A stretch of 64,000 bases of DNA, taken from NCBI GenBank assembly GCA_947846985.1, contig CANTUZ010000002.1:131866889-131930888 (forward strand). The letters are read 5' to 3'. Positions 35,735 to 48,900 of the stretch are shown piece by piece. Each line of letters begins with the position of its first letter. Position 1 is the first letter of the stretch. The notes under the pieces were generated by a model. The model saw only the letters and a program-made list of their open reading frames with translations. It made no database searches and was not told the DNA's origin. This DNA comes from Fratercula arctica (lineage: Eukaryota; Chordata; Aves; Charadriiformes; Alcidae). Both the position numbers and the translations under genes were made by a program.

Positions 35735-36163
35735 TGGCTGGAGCACCTCTCGTATGAAGACAGGCTGAGAGAGCTGGGGTTCTTCAGCCTGGAGAAGAGC
35801 AGGCTCTGGGGAGACCTTATAGCGGCCTTCCAGTACCTGAAGGGCGCCTACAGGAAAGCTGGGGAGAGGCTGTTTGCAAGGGCATGTAGCAATAGGACGA
35901 GGGACAATGGTTTTAAACTAGACCAGGGTAGGTTTAGGTTAGACATTAGGATGAAGTTCTTTACAATGAGGGGGGTGAGGCACCGGAACAGGCTGCCCAG
36001 AGAGGTGGTGGAGGCCCCATCCCTGGAGACATTCAAGGCCAGGCTTGATGAGGCTCTGAGCAACCTGATCTAGTTGAAGATGTCCCTGCTCTACGGCAGC
36101 AGGGTTGGACTAGGTGACCTTTAAAGGTCCCTTCCAACCCAACATATTCTATGAAGTTCTATG
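35735..36163 (+). mobile_element. CR1 LINE 3' fragment, plus strand
   Basis: A well-preserved 5'-truncated CR1 copy of about 430 bases. It starts at 'WLEHLSYEDRLRELGFFSLEKS'-like coding sequence and runs through the '[22 protein letters not shown]' and '[17 protein letters not shown]'-like regions. It then enters the 3' untranslated region with GAGCAACCTGATCTAGTTGA and GGTCCCTTCCAACCCAAC, and ends in ATTCTATGAAGTTCTATGA. This 3' type matches the antisense copies at 19659 and 56527. It looks one of the youngest insertions here by its low divergence from the usual CR1 pattern. Confidence 0.93.
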
Positions 36164-36230
36164 AAATATTACTTTATGAGCATATTAATGAAGGAGCTAG
36201 AATTGGTGAACTGCCACTCCTTTAACTGCC

Positions 36231-36790
36231 TGTTACATGTTATCCCCCATAGACAGCTAACCCTACAGCCACTTGCTCACTCTCTCCCAGTGGGATGAGG
36301 GAGAAAATCGGAAGAGTACAAGCAAGAAAATTCCTGGATTGGGATAAAGACGGTTTAATAGGTGAAGCAAATCTGTGCATGCAAGCAAAGCAAAATCAGG
36401 AATCCATCCACTACTTCCCATCAGCAGGCAGATGTTTAACCATTTCCTGAAAGCAGGCATTCATCACACGTAAGGGTTACTTGGGAAGAGCATCCCCCCT
36501 TCCTCCCTTTTCTCCCAGGTTTTATTGCTGAGAATGATGGTATTCTGTATGGTATGGGATACCCCTGTGGTCAGTTGGGGTCAGCTGTCCCATCTGTGTC
36601 CCCTCCCAACTTCTTGTGCAGCCCCAGCCTGCTTTCTGGAAGGGCAGCACGAAAAATAGAGAAGGCCTTGATGCTGTGTAAGCACTGCTCAGCAATAGAT
36701 AAACCATCCCTGTTTGGTCACCAATCTAAAACAGCAGCATACAGGCTACCATGAAGAAAATTAATGCCATCCTAGCTGAAATCCGTACGC
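36231..36790 (-). mobile_element. Solo LTR of an avian ERVL-like retrovirus
   Basis: About 560 bases match, on the minus strand, the common avian LTR that begins TG, carries 'ggatagagttaattttcttcat', and then the 'ttgctgagcagtgcttacacag' and 'ttgggaggggacacag' blocks. The 3' end reads ATAACATGTAACA (CA terminus at 36231). In the position where intact copies have a TATAAAGC box this copy reads AATAAAACC on the minus strand. No gag, pol or env sequence and no second LTR lies next to it, so it is a solo LTR left by recombination. The 5' terminus near 36790 is eroded and I found no clear target-site duplication. The family assignment is from memory of the LTR pattern. Confidence 0.85.
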
Positions 36791-39700
36791 TGTCTCACCT
36801 TCTCATCCTTATTTGGATATTACATAATCAGCCCAGGGATTGCAAGGAAGTAAATCCATTTTGGGATTTTTTTTTAGAAGAATTAGCTCAGAGTGAGTTA
36901 GGTAGAATCTTGAACAATGCCATAGTTCCAGGTAATGCAGAATGACAGTTTCTACCAGGAATGTAAACATGCAATACACAAAGTCGCTATAGTGGGATAA
37001 AGTAAATATAGTGTATTATAAAATAAAACCCGTGGGTCGAGGCAGGATGCTGAGAGGAGAGGAGAAAGTCAGGAATAAAATGAATCAGTAACTTACCAGT
37101 GAAGGATAAAAATTTGGAGGGATAAAAGGAAAAGAGCAAAGAGTATGTAATCATAATAAGAAGTGTGGAATTAGAAGAATAATGAAACATAGGAGAAAAA
37201 AATGCCTTTTAGACCTCAAGGTTGAGTGACATGAAAAAGTACCTTGTGGAGATTCAGAGAGTATGAAAGTTCATTGCAGGAAATGTTGGTGATATAGATC
37301 AGAAAGCGAGGCATTTTCCTGGAATTACCTAATGTATATTTTCTACGAAGTATATTAAGGGAAAAATTAGAAGATCAGAACTATCTAAATCCTTGCTGAG
37401 TTCCCATAAAAAATGTGCTTAATTATGTAGGCCAATATATTAACTCATCCTAAACTACTGTCATGAACTGGGTTAGTTTTCCTTATCTGAGAGAATAAAG
37501 TATTTTTCCTTCACAGTTTAAATTACAATGGTTTCTGAAAGATAATGAAAGCAAATGACACAATTCTGGTAGATGCACAAACTAATGACACAAAATATTA
37601 TTGTAAAAGAATCAACAAGCATCACAGAAACAATAAAATTTCATTGTGGGCATGAAATTTGACATATTGATCAATTAGAAACTAAAATGAGGTAAAAAGA
37701 TCTCATTCTTGTCTCACGCTTGTTCCATATTCCTTTGATGTAAGAGGAATTTATTCCAGCATAAACTGTTGTCAGAGGAAACTTAAATCTAAAGAATGTA
37801 CACTGTATTATCTTGTAATTTTGATTGCACTATCATGTAGAATAATTTTGTAAGCATGTTTTATTGGCTTTAAAGTTTGTGAAGGCTCATTAGCATATTG
37901 TTTTGAAACATAAGGTATAGCTCTGGCATGCCTATGCATTCTCGGATTATATAAATTTGGCAAAATCCAAAGTGATTAAGACTGGTAAAATAAGAATTCA
38001 TTTCAGGGAACAAAATATATGAATCGTAGCTCAGTTTTTATTCAGCCAACTTCATATGGTGTTCTCAATTGCACTGTAAAAATGTTCTCAAATAGTTGTT
38101 TCATCGAATTAATTTTTTAAGTGCAATTAAAACTGATAAAATATTAGTGAAAGTATTTCAACACATTAGACAAGGTGCCGCCCTTAAGATTACCTCGATG
38201 AGGAGAGCATACAATCCTTTCATGCATGTAAAACTTGGTTGGTGGCTCTCATGTTTTGCAATTGACTGTTTGCAATTCAAAACTGCTTAGTACTAATGAA
38301 GAATGACCAAAGTTTTAAGTTAATTTATACTTATCCAGCTCTTTTTGCTGACTCCCACCATTCAGCTTCACTCAGCATTAAACCTGAAAGTGTATTACAG
38401 GCAATTAATTAATTGTGGTGTATGATACATACTTATGCATCAGAAGAGCTTTAGAATATTAGCAGAATACAAGCTATCCACTTTGACTTGTCAGCAGCAG
38501 ATAAGTATCCACTTTAAAGGGTCATGTACAAAAATAGACTGCTGCCTGGTGGGAATAATGATTCCTTAAATTCAGAATGAAATATCCAATAGATAGCAGC
38601 CAATACAGACGGCAAAATACCAAAACTGCCTGCAAATGAGACAGCTGGTATCTTTAGTTCAATAACTGAACTAATGGAGGGTAATTTGGCACATCCTCAA
38701 GATCTACTCTGCTTACAGTTACTGTCTATCTATAATATGTTGATTATCATGTTTAGAATATTTAGACCAAGCTTTATAATTTATTTGAAACATGTCTGTA
38801 AATAATTGCACTGAGTAGGTAGACTGGCATCAATCAAAGAGAAATAAGTTCCACATGAATGACAAAAAAGGATGCAAAAAAAGGTTTGTGATCCTTAAAA
38901 TCTTTTTGCTTACAAAAATATTGTCCTGTCTCTTTGAATTACTAGAAATAATTTCCTCTCTTTCATTTTACTCATTTAAGATACTTTAGATTATGGGTCT
39001 AAATAAATGCTCCTACTTAAAAAAAAAAAAAACAAACAACGTGAACAGTTACACTCTTGATTAGTACATTAGCATATTTTAAATGGATAAAAGCTATATT
39101 TTAAAGTAGGAATTATCAAAATGTATTCTCACTGCATTAATTGTCATCCTTGTTATTGTATTTTCAATATGACAAATAGTTTGAATGGGAGGCATAGCAA
39201 ATCCAAAAGTAAATTTCAATTCTTGTGATGCAAATTTCTACTGTTTATTAAAGTTCATAAGTGTAGTATAGTGTTTCTATACATTTTTGGGACTGAATCA
39301 GGGAAGATTCTGTGCAAAAATTCCACAGAAAGGTAGAAAATGTATTTTAGGAATAATAGAGCTCTCTTTATGCTGTTGAAGTTGCATGTCCTATGTTAAA
39401 AATTTACATTCTGTCATTGATTTCTGTGGTCATGTGAAAGAATTCACAATGTATCTTTGTACATTTTTAACCATGAAGTGAATTCTTCAAATACTCCATT
39501 TTCTGGAAAACAGTCTGGTTTTAATTACCTTTCCATGAAAACAAACTGCATTTTAATCTAATTTTTAATAAGAACTTTGTTTAGTCTCTCCAATATTCTG
39601 TATGATAGAGGCATGTATTGGCTCCCATTTGCATGTCATTATAGAACGCAATGTCTTAAATGTTATATTAAAACAAGTATATCCATGTCTCATACAGATA

Positions 39701-40740
39701 TTCAATCTTAAAGTATAGAGAAGAAAAAATGTACACTGAAGGATGAACTAAGTTACTACCAGACAACGTATTAAATGTACATTCATAACTTAGTGAATCT
39801 GTTGTTACTATTCTGTCCTGGGTACCGGTGACCTATAATTCCTTGGAGTATAACTATTGTTATACTCACACATGAAAATAACCTGTGAAAGGTTTTGTCT
39901 TATCTACTTTGATCTAATTTTGTCAAGACAGTAATGGAGGCTTTTTTGTTTTCTGATTTTACCAGAATTAGCATCGTGAAACATAAATCTGCCTCCTTCA
40001 CCTCTCTTCTAGGCTTGTGCTTCCCATTTGTCTCTATTGCTTTAACCTTAGCGTGAACCTTTGCTATGGCTGCAGCTCCAGAATCCGAAAATCCTTCTTT
40101 CACCACATTACAGCTCTCCTTATCTCTGCCAGGTTCTGCTTTCTGTCTGGGTTCACACCCCAATCCAACACATTTCCTGGCGGAGTGCCCTCCTTCAGCC
40201 TGGGCTTCCCCAGAGGACCGTCCCAGACCCTGGTGCTCCTGGAGATGTCCCTGGCTCTTACGTTACACACGGTGATGCACAGCGAGAGACATCTCCTATA
40301 TCCCCTCCTTGACTAATTTCGTTGCTGTCCAGTAGGCATCTGGGGCCTACCTTTGTTTTCAAGATACTGTCCCTGTTGTGCCCCTTACATCGGCCACTTC
40401 TGACTCTTCTGTGTCATTACCATTGGGGCCAGAACCCCCTCTACAGCTGCAAGCAGCTGGAATAATCTTCAATACTTAGACCTCCCCACACACTATCTGT
40501 TTTACGTGTCAGCTAAGAACATATCCTTTCCTCCTTACCTTAATTCCTCTATGCCATTGGTATTTGCTTCTTACTCAGCTCTGTATTTTTAATTAAACCT
40601 ATAAGAGTCATGCAATTCCTTTAAATACTGTATACAAAAATAAGTTGTATTTATGCATTTGTAATTTACACTGCACAGATTTTGTAAGCCTATTCCTTTA
40701 CCGTTCATGAGAATACCTACTGTTTTGTTGTGGGTTTTTT
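36791..40740. other. Unique sequence with a GC-richer block
   Basis: Most is ordinary AT-rich DNA. The stretch 38340-38620 has the mixed-composition, homeobox-site-rich look (TTAATTAATT) of conserved noncoding DNA, which is only an impression. A GC-richer block at about 39990-40480 is open in three plus-strand frames (up to 99 codons) and one minus-strand frame (87 codons). I recognise neither a protein nor a repeat in it. Confidence 0.4.
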
Positions 40741-42925
40741 ATGGAATTTTTTTCAGAGTTGGAAGGGACCTCTAGAGATCATCTTGCCCAACTCCCCTGC
40801 TAAAGCAGGGTTGCCTAGAGCACATTACTCAGGACTGCATCCAGGTGGATCTTGAAAGTCTCCAGAGAAGGGGACTCCACAACCTCCCTGGGCAGCCTGT
40901 TCCAGTGCTCTGTCACCCTCACCGTAAAGAAGTTTTTTCTGATATTTGATCGGAACTTGCTATGTTGCAGCTTGTGCCCGTTGCCCCTTGTCCTGTTACT
41001 GGGAACCACTGAAAAGAGTCTGGCTCCATCCTCCTTAAACCCACTCTTTACATAGTTGTAAACGTTAATAAGGTCTCCCCTCAGCCTTCTCTTCTCCAGG
41101 CTAAAGAGTCCCAGCTCTCAGCCTTTCCTCATAAGGGAGATGCTCCAATCCCTCAGTCATCTTTTTTGCCCTACGCTGGACTCTCTCCAGAAGTTCCCTG
41201 TCTCTCTGGAACTGGGAAGCACAGAACCAGACACAGTATTCCAGTTGTGGCCTCACCAGCACAGAGTAGAGGGGGAGAATGACCTCTCTTAACCTGCTGG
41301 TCACATTCTTCCCTATGCAGTCCAGAATTCCATCGGCCTTCTTGGTGACAAGGGCACATTACTGGCTCATGGATAATTTACTGTCTACCAAGACCCACAG
41401 ATTCTTTTCTTCAGAGCTGCTTTCCAGCAGGTCCACCCCTAACCTATCCTGGTGCCTGACATTCTTCCTCCCCAGGTGCAGGACCCTACACTTGTCCTTG
41501 TTGAACCTCATTAGGTTCTTCTCTGCCCAGCTCTCCAGCCTGTCTAGGTCACACTGGATGGCAGCATGGCCCTCTGGGGTGTCAGCCACCCCACCCAGTT
41601 TGGTATCATCAGTGAACTCGTTGAGGATACACTCTGTCTCCTCATCCAGGTTGTTGATGAATACGTTTAACAATACTGGTCCAAGTATTGATCCCTGGGG
41701 GACACCACTGGTTACAGGCCTCCAACTCAACCCTGATCCATTAATCACAACCCTCTGAGTCCTGTCACACAGACAGCTCTCAATCCACCTCACTATCCCC
41801 TCATCTAGTCCACACTTCCTCGGTTTCCTAAGGAGGATGTTATGAATGATAGTGTCAGAAGCCTTGCTGAAGTCAAGGTAGATGACATCTGCTGCTCTGC
41901 CCTCATCCAGTCAACCAGTTATAACATCATAGAAGGCTATGAGATTGGTCAAGCGTGATTTACCCTTGGTAAATCCATGTTGACCACTTCCAATAACTTC
42001 CTGCTCTTGAATGTGTTTGGATATGACATCCAGAACGAGTCACTGCATTACCTTCCCAGGGACAGAGGTGAAACTAACTGGTCTGTAGTTCCCTGGGTCC
42101 TCCTTCTTGCTCTTTTTGAAGACTGCAGTGATATTGGCCTTCCTCCAGTCCTCAGGCACCTCTCCTGTCCTCCATGACCTTTCAAAGATGATGGAGAGTG
42201 GCCAAGCAATAACATCTGCCAGCTCTCTCAGCACTCGCGGGTGCATCTCATCAGGGCCCATGGACTTACGGATGTCCAGTATGGCCAAGTGCTCTCTAAC
42301 CTGATCTTCCTCTACTGGGGAAAACTCTTCCTCTCTCCAGACCTTCCCCCTTGCCTCCAGGGCCTGGGATTCATGAGGGACAGCTGTAGCAGTGAAGACT
42401 GAAGCAAAGAAGGCATTCAGTAGTTCTGCCTTCTCTGTGTCTTCCACCATTAGTGCGCCCATCTCATTCATTAGTGGGCCTACATTTTCCCTAGTCTTCC
42501 TTTTTCTATTGATATACTGAAAGAACCTCTTCTTGTTATCTTTAACCGTGGTGGCCAAGATGAGTTCTGCTTGAGCTTTGGCCCTTCTAATTTTCACCCT
42601 GCATAGCTTCACTACATCTTGGTATTTTTCATAAGTAGCCAACCCCCTTTCCCAAAGATCATAAACTTTCCTTTTTTTCCTGAGGTCCAGCCAAAGTTCT
42701 CTATTTAGCCAGGCTGGTCTACTTCCCTATCTGCTTGTTTTTTGAGACTTGGGGATGGCCTTCTCCTGAGCTTTTAAGAGTTCCTCCTTGAAGTAAGACC
42801 AGCCTTCCTGGGCACCTTTGCCCTTCAGGACTGTCCCCCAAGGGACACTCTCAACCATGCTTCTAAGCAGGCCAAAGTTCGCCCTTCGGAAATCTAAGGT
42901 GGCAGTTGTGCTGGCTCCCCGCCTA
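40741..42925 (-). mobile_element. CR1 LINE, 5'-truncated, about 2.2 kb
   Basis: The longest uninterrupted CR1 copy in the window. Read on the minus strand it contains, in order, the endonuclease-to-reverse transcriptase linker ('GKGAQEGW..KEELLKAQEKAIP'), the reverse transcriptase fingers and palm, the C-terminal region ('[16 protein letters not shown]') and the 3' untranslated region (antisense 'ttggaagggacctctagagatcat'). The usual terminal ATTCTATG octamers are lost or mutated at 40741. The 5' half of the element (ORF1 and the endonuclease) is missing. Its 3' region belongs to a different type from the copies at 19659 and 55816. Confidence 0.93.
41359..42642 (-). pseudogene. CR1 reverse transcriptase remnant
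   Basis: This is the ORF2 polymerase of the enclosing CR1, now broken. The upstream piece (42642-42040, 200 codons) holds the fingers region with '[14 protein letters not shown]' and '[15 protein letters not shown]'. The downstream piece (41793-41359, 144 codons) holds '[15 protein letters not shown]' and the catalytic loop. Motif A reads [10 protein letters not shown] where SKAFDT is usual, and motif C reads FTDD where CR1 normally has FADD. Both catalytic aspartates remain, but frameshifts between 42040 and 41793 separate the pieces. The copy cannot encode a functional enzyme. Open frames on the opposite strand here are shadows. Confidence 0.88.
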
Positions 42926-45900
42926 TTTAATAACTACCATATTATAAAGTACATATGCTATCTATAAGCTACAGAAGTCTTAAAAACCACACAACCACAC
43001 ACTAATTTAGCATATAAAACTTTGAGTTTTTAAAGAGTGATTTCACAGAACATGTGCAATAATGAAACCACATGCTTTCCCAATTTGCCAGTTATTGTTG
43101 TTGTTATCTGTTATTTTCAAATTGTGAAAGTTCTGTTTGATACTGAGAGGAAAAAGTAGGTTTTGGTGGCAAGAGGAAACTGGTGACTATTTTTTTTTTG
43201 GTGCCTTTTTGTTTTCTTATTGTGGAAAACTAGCAGGAGACACATCTAAGTAAACAATGTAGATGTTACCGCATGTAAAGTCAATTTCTTGCTTGGTGTA
43301 GGGAATGACCAGTTTGTTTTAAGCACAAGCAGATGTTTCTATCTGACCATCTGGCCTTTATTTGCTTTATCCAAAATCCTGTGCTCCCTTATATATGCAG
43401 GGAGGAGAAAGGTGGCAATGAGGATTTTTTTTTTTTTTGTTGGTTGTGGTAGTAAATCATAATTGTGCTATTTCTTGGTAGTGATAAAAAGGAAGTCTGA
43501 AAATAACACATTGCAAAGAAAAGATTTTTTAAGTGAGGTATGCAAATCAGCACATTTGATAGTTCTGATCTGAAATGTCATGAGCTTGTCTCATCTGTGG
43601 CCTTGTACAGAACGTATCACTGAATGCCTATGTGCAGATGACCTGTAGGGAGAGCGTGACCCAGTCTTCAGTTATACATAAGACTTGTATACATGGTCTG
43701 CAAAGGGATATGTTTTATTCCTCTTTGGCCAGTTTTCATCACCTCTATAATATTTTAATCTATTCAGCCAAAATTCTTTTAATCTTGATTAAGCTTGACA
43801 AATTGGAAATACTAGGGCCAAGAAAGAGAAATTCAAGTAAACACACACCTGCTTGATTTGGCTTAAAAACTCCAGGATACTTCCTTGTACTTAAATTTTC
43901 AGTGATTCTGAAAAGCTATAAATAGTTGTAAATTGAGCTTAAATTCTGTAAAAATGTGATATCGATGTGTCCTTACACTGAATTTATGAAATTCAAAAGT
44001 TTCAAGAACTGACACCTCTCCTCAATCTTTACACTGATGACTAAGCAAATGAAGGTCTGTTTTTTTAATCATAATGCCAATGAGTAGGATTGAATACTGC
44101 CTACAGGGACCAGCTTCAACCCATCCAAAAATACCTTTTCAGATGTGAATCACATGCAAATCCATTGCTAAATGGAGTTAGTATATTATAACCTAAATTT
44201 TCTGTTGTGAGATCCAGATATTTCTGCCTCTCTTTTACAAGCTGGAATAATATGAGCTTTGTGCTGGAGACACCTTTGTGTCAGCAAGTGTCAGTGGAGC
44301 AAAGCTATAGATTCTCATGTAGCCCACTGATTGAAGTCAGCCAAGTAGGTACTTTCACTGCAATTGCAAATCTCTTCCCTTATAAATATGTTATATGAAA
44401 AGATTGGTCTATTTTTCTTTAAATATTGATTTACTTTAGAAATTGTACTTGCCTACCAGAAACCCTTTTGTTCTCATGTGAGTGTTAAAATTTCCACCTT
44501 TCTGAAACATGAAGATCAGCAACCTATCATGCAAATTCCTGTAGCAAGCAAACACTCAAAAGTCTTGTTTTCTACATTTACTACAGCACATTAGGCTTTC
44601 ACTACTTCCACAAGTTGCATTGCACACTTTGTGCTTAATTTTCTTTAATTCAGTGTGAGACACAAAATATTAACACTGTCAGCAGGAAGACTCAGACTGA
44701 AAGTGAAGTTGGTTGCTACAGTAAGAAAGCCAATTTGTGTTCTCCATTATATCATTGCGAATCAAGACTAACTATATTGACTTCAGTGGGGAAAGGAGTC
44801 GACAGACTTATTGCTACTTCTACAAAATGATCCATGCACCTCTAACGATACAACAGCACAGTTAATTGTTTAACTCTGACTGAGAGGATGACAGCTGAGA
44901 ACAGCAACGGTGACTTCCAAGGTTAGAGATACAGGTGAATTTTATGAAGATTTCAAATGGGTGAGCCTAGCTAATTTAAATGGCTAAAACATCTGTTCTG
45001 ATCTTTTCTTTTTTTTTTTTTTTTTTTTTTCCCTCAGATGTTTCCTGTCTTAAACAGGAATTAATCAGTGAGGAGTTAGTTTAGGATCATTGTTTGGCAC
45101 AAAACCCTAACTCTTCTTCCCATCTACACATTTGCATCTGGACAGAAAGAGGTTAATTTCTTAATTAAGCTAGGCTTGTGTTTATCTGTCATCGTTGTAT
45201 TCGAGTGCATCATAACCATTACAGAAGATTTCTCTGAGGTGAGGAAGCAGTATTTTAGAGATCAGAAGGGCAGAAACATAAAGAAATTATAGTCTCCTTT
45301 TCAAAGGGCCAATATCAGGCACCAGCTGTCTGATTGTTCAGAGTACTTGGGCTTTTTGGCTAGCGCTTCACCTGCCCAACCATGATATCCATTTAATTCT
45401 GCTGAAACGCGGGATTTCAGGTCATACATGGAGTGATATACATACTCTTAAATCAAGTACCCAAAGAAAAGACAATACATTATTAGCTTTGAAAACGCTG
45501 GTTTGAGTTACCTGCCTGCTGTCATCCAAAAACTTTGTGGCACAGGAGGCTATAGAGCAAAGGGTTTCACAACAACCTGGTTTCTCAGGGTTATGTTTAC
45601 CTAAACTAGATGGGAGGTTAAGCTCAGTAGTTTCATTCCCCATCTCTACTGTATGCACCTTACATTTTCTGCAGCATATGAGAAAAAAAAAATCCTGGAC
45701 AAAACCAGTTTACATATAAATTAAAATATATTAATGTAATCTTTGATCTGCATCAGGCATCAGTTCTATGAGAAAAACAGTATATGATTATGGAAACAAA
45801 GACTGTATCGGAACACTGTATCGTGTGTATCATGACAGTATGGGAAGCGTTAATTACATAACTTCCTAACATACTGAGTCATATAATGTATACCAATATC

Positions 45901-48900
45901 TATATATACATATCTTATGGTTTATCATGGACGGGGGACTCATACAGTCACTAATCAGACCTTCACACCTGAATTAGTGGACTAGAAATATCACTTGCTC
46001 TGCCTCAGAAAAGGAGAAGACGTATCGTTTTCCACTGGTTTTCACTAATATCTGGTGACATTTTTTTCACATCTTAGCTTCTCATCTGGTATGATTTTCA
46101 TCCTTACTTATTCTTAATTTGTTTGTTGTAGTAGTTGTAAGGTAGCTTAGTTCTCCTTCAATGAGGAATGACTTCTTCAAATTGCTTTGCTTTCTCTTCA
46201 CATGAATACTATCAACATTGACACTTGAGTGTTAGATCTCTACCAACAATATTCACCCTGAATTTGAAGGTGAAATTGCAACTATAAAAGCCATATAAGG
46301 GAGTACTGGGACCTACCACTGACAATGCACATTCAGTAAAGTATCTTTTAAAAGCTATTTCCCTTCTTTTCCATCAGCACATGAGATCCCAGTCCATAAG
46401 TACCTCTTCAGCAGGACATGAGCTACCCATACCTCCCAGAGAGGGTCTGTTCCTTGAGCACCACATCTCTGTGCCCCCACACAACAGGGTTTTTGTAACT
46501 GATGTCTGAGACAAAACACACTAAAGTTAATGGAAGGAGTGACTTCAGTGGTCTTCTGACCAAGCCTTCACAGAACATGCTGTTATATAACTATTTTTCT
46601 TCTTAAATCTGCTTATTCCCTGATCACCTTTAAGGTGATGTACCATTAGTTCTGATTGGGTTTTTACTGGCCCTCGCTTGCCAGTAGTGACCAAGCACAG
46701 AACTAAATCAATCTTTGTCAGGCCTGTAATTGAGCACTTCCCTAATTTATGAGACAGCTTTTCCATTAACAACAAAATCTTGAGAATTAAATAAAAACAG
46801 ACCTTCACAAGTGCTGCTGCATTGGTGAATAAAATAAAAACATTGATAAATGTATGCCCCTTTTCCCAGGCTGACTTTGAAAAATTCTGTGTCACAGACC
46901 CAGGTCATATTCTGACAACAATTAGGAACACTAAAATAAATAGTTGGCAATTTTTTGTTGTGACAGGCTATGCAAAGTTGGGGTTTCTTGTCCACTAATA
47001 CAGTAGTCTGTGAGTATGAATTATGTTATTACAGTGTGCCTGCTAGTTTTTCTGTAGCTGTACCGTTATGCACCTTTCAGAGCATGACAACTTCTTTGTT
47101 TTAAATCTGATTCATGAAATTTTATACAGCGGGATGGAAATATTTCCTTAAGTTTTGTTGGAATTGTTTCCATTGTTAAACCAGAACACTTACTCAAAAC
47201 TCAACCTGAACATTTTTCCTGTGGTCTTTCTAATGAAGCTTTGAATGTCTCATCAATTAAAACACTAAAACTAGACCAGATAAATCACTAAAAAATGCAA
47301 GAGCCATGACAGGGAGATGGATTGATTACCTAATAGGTATTTTCTACATCTAAGGGTTGCATCCTTGAAACTTACATTCACGTGAATAGTTCATTGATGT
47401 CAGTTGTAGTGTTTTCATTAAACTTGAATCATGCCTTATATTTTATAATTTTGTGAAGTTGAAAAATAATATTTAGTTGTTTCATTGATTTTTCTACAGT
47501 TCTTCTCTTCCACTTTCTGAATGTGTTTGGATTTGGAAAAGTAATCTCATTACAGAACTTGTTGACACAACATTTACAACATCTCTTTGAAGTGAAAATG
47601 CTGTTTAGAAGGTGATTACTTTAAAGAACTCCAAATACTGACTCTTTGAGATTTATCATGCTTAATAATGCTCCATACTTTTTAATATTTTTTTCATTTA
47701 TGCAAATACACACACATATACTACCTAGAATACTGGATCAGCATTAAGTCTAATACAGTCTCTCAATCAAACTGAACCTAGCTTTTTTGAAGAAACATAG
47801 GAATCGAGACATCATACATGTAGAAGCAAGAAAAATAGGAAATAGGAATTTAGTGTCTAATTTTTTTTTATCCCACTGATAACAGATTTAAAATTTGAAA
47901 TTTTAAAATTTCCATTAAATTACTATTACAGAGCATGGTTTTGTTTTTTTTTTTTTTTTCTTTTTTTTTTTTAACAGGTCTATAGTTTAAAACTATGGCA
48001 AGTATTTGATATAGGAATACGTTAATAACCACAAACACAATAGAACATGAATGTATGCTGGTGGAGCAGTGAAAAGGGACAGAAAAGTCTTGAAATAAAG
48101 TTCTTAATCCAAAATACAGATGGAAGTAGAGGAGTTAATATTGGCATTTGATGTTCCAGAGTGAGCACTGTAGCATTCTAGGGAATAGCCATCCATTTGA
48201 AATATTGTTTACATATGCAGAAAAAACCCTAAACAACTCAGATTGGCAGTTGCATGTAAATAGCATCAGGTTGCCTAAAGTCAAGCCTAAATCATGAGTC
48301 TTAACCTGCAAAATTTTGAAGTACTGGAAGGAGAAGTACTGGAATTGGAATTATAAAACAGGATTGCTAGAGGGGAAAAAATATCCATAACACCCATATT
48401 CAGTGGAAGTGAAAAATTTTGGAAGAAGTAATTCTTACAGTGCAGGGACAGAAATTAATCTTATAAACCTCATACTACTGGAAAAAGTATTGGGAATTTG
48501 GTCTGTGTTCTGTATGTAAGCTACTTCATTAGGAGGCATCCCAATGCTCTCATTCTCTCTGCAGCTGAGTCTTGCCCTCCCTTTTGGGTGAAAGAGAGGA
48601 ACAGCTGAGTTCAGCTGCTCTTCTTCCTATATTTTGGGTCCTCTGCCCTCACTAGAGAAATAACAAAGGCAGGAGACCTAACTTTCACACCTTCTGATTG
48701 TGGCTCAGTGATGGAATCTTATTCCTTTCACCCCTAGACCCCACGCAGGCAGCTGCACTCCCACGCATGCTGCTGTTGCTCTTACTTCTCTAGGGGAAAG
48801 TGAAGGAAACGGAGCCAGAAAGGAAAGAAAGAGAACAAATGCAAAGTGATCCAAAATCCCTTCGTGCCAAACCAATCTCCTCTTTAACAGTGACCAGTGA

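Noticed and set aside
41279..41758. A 159-codon plus-strand open frame, the longest plus-strand frame in the area
   Set aside because: It is the antisense of the CR1 reverse transcriptase at 40.7-42.9 kb; the minus strand carries the recognisable motifs.
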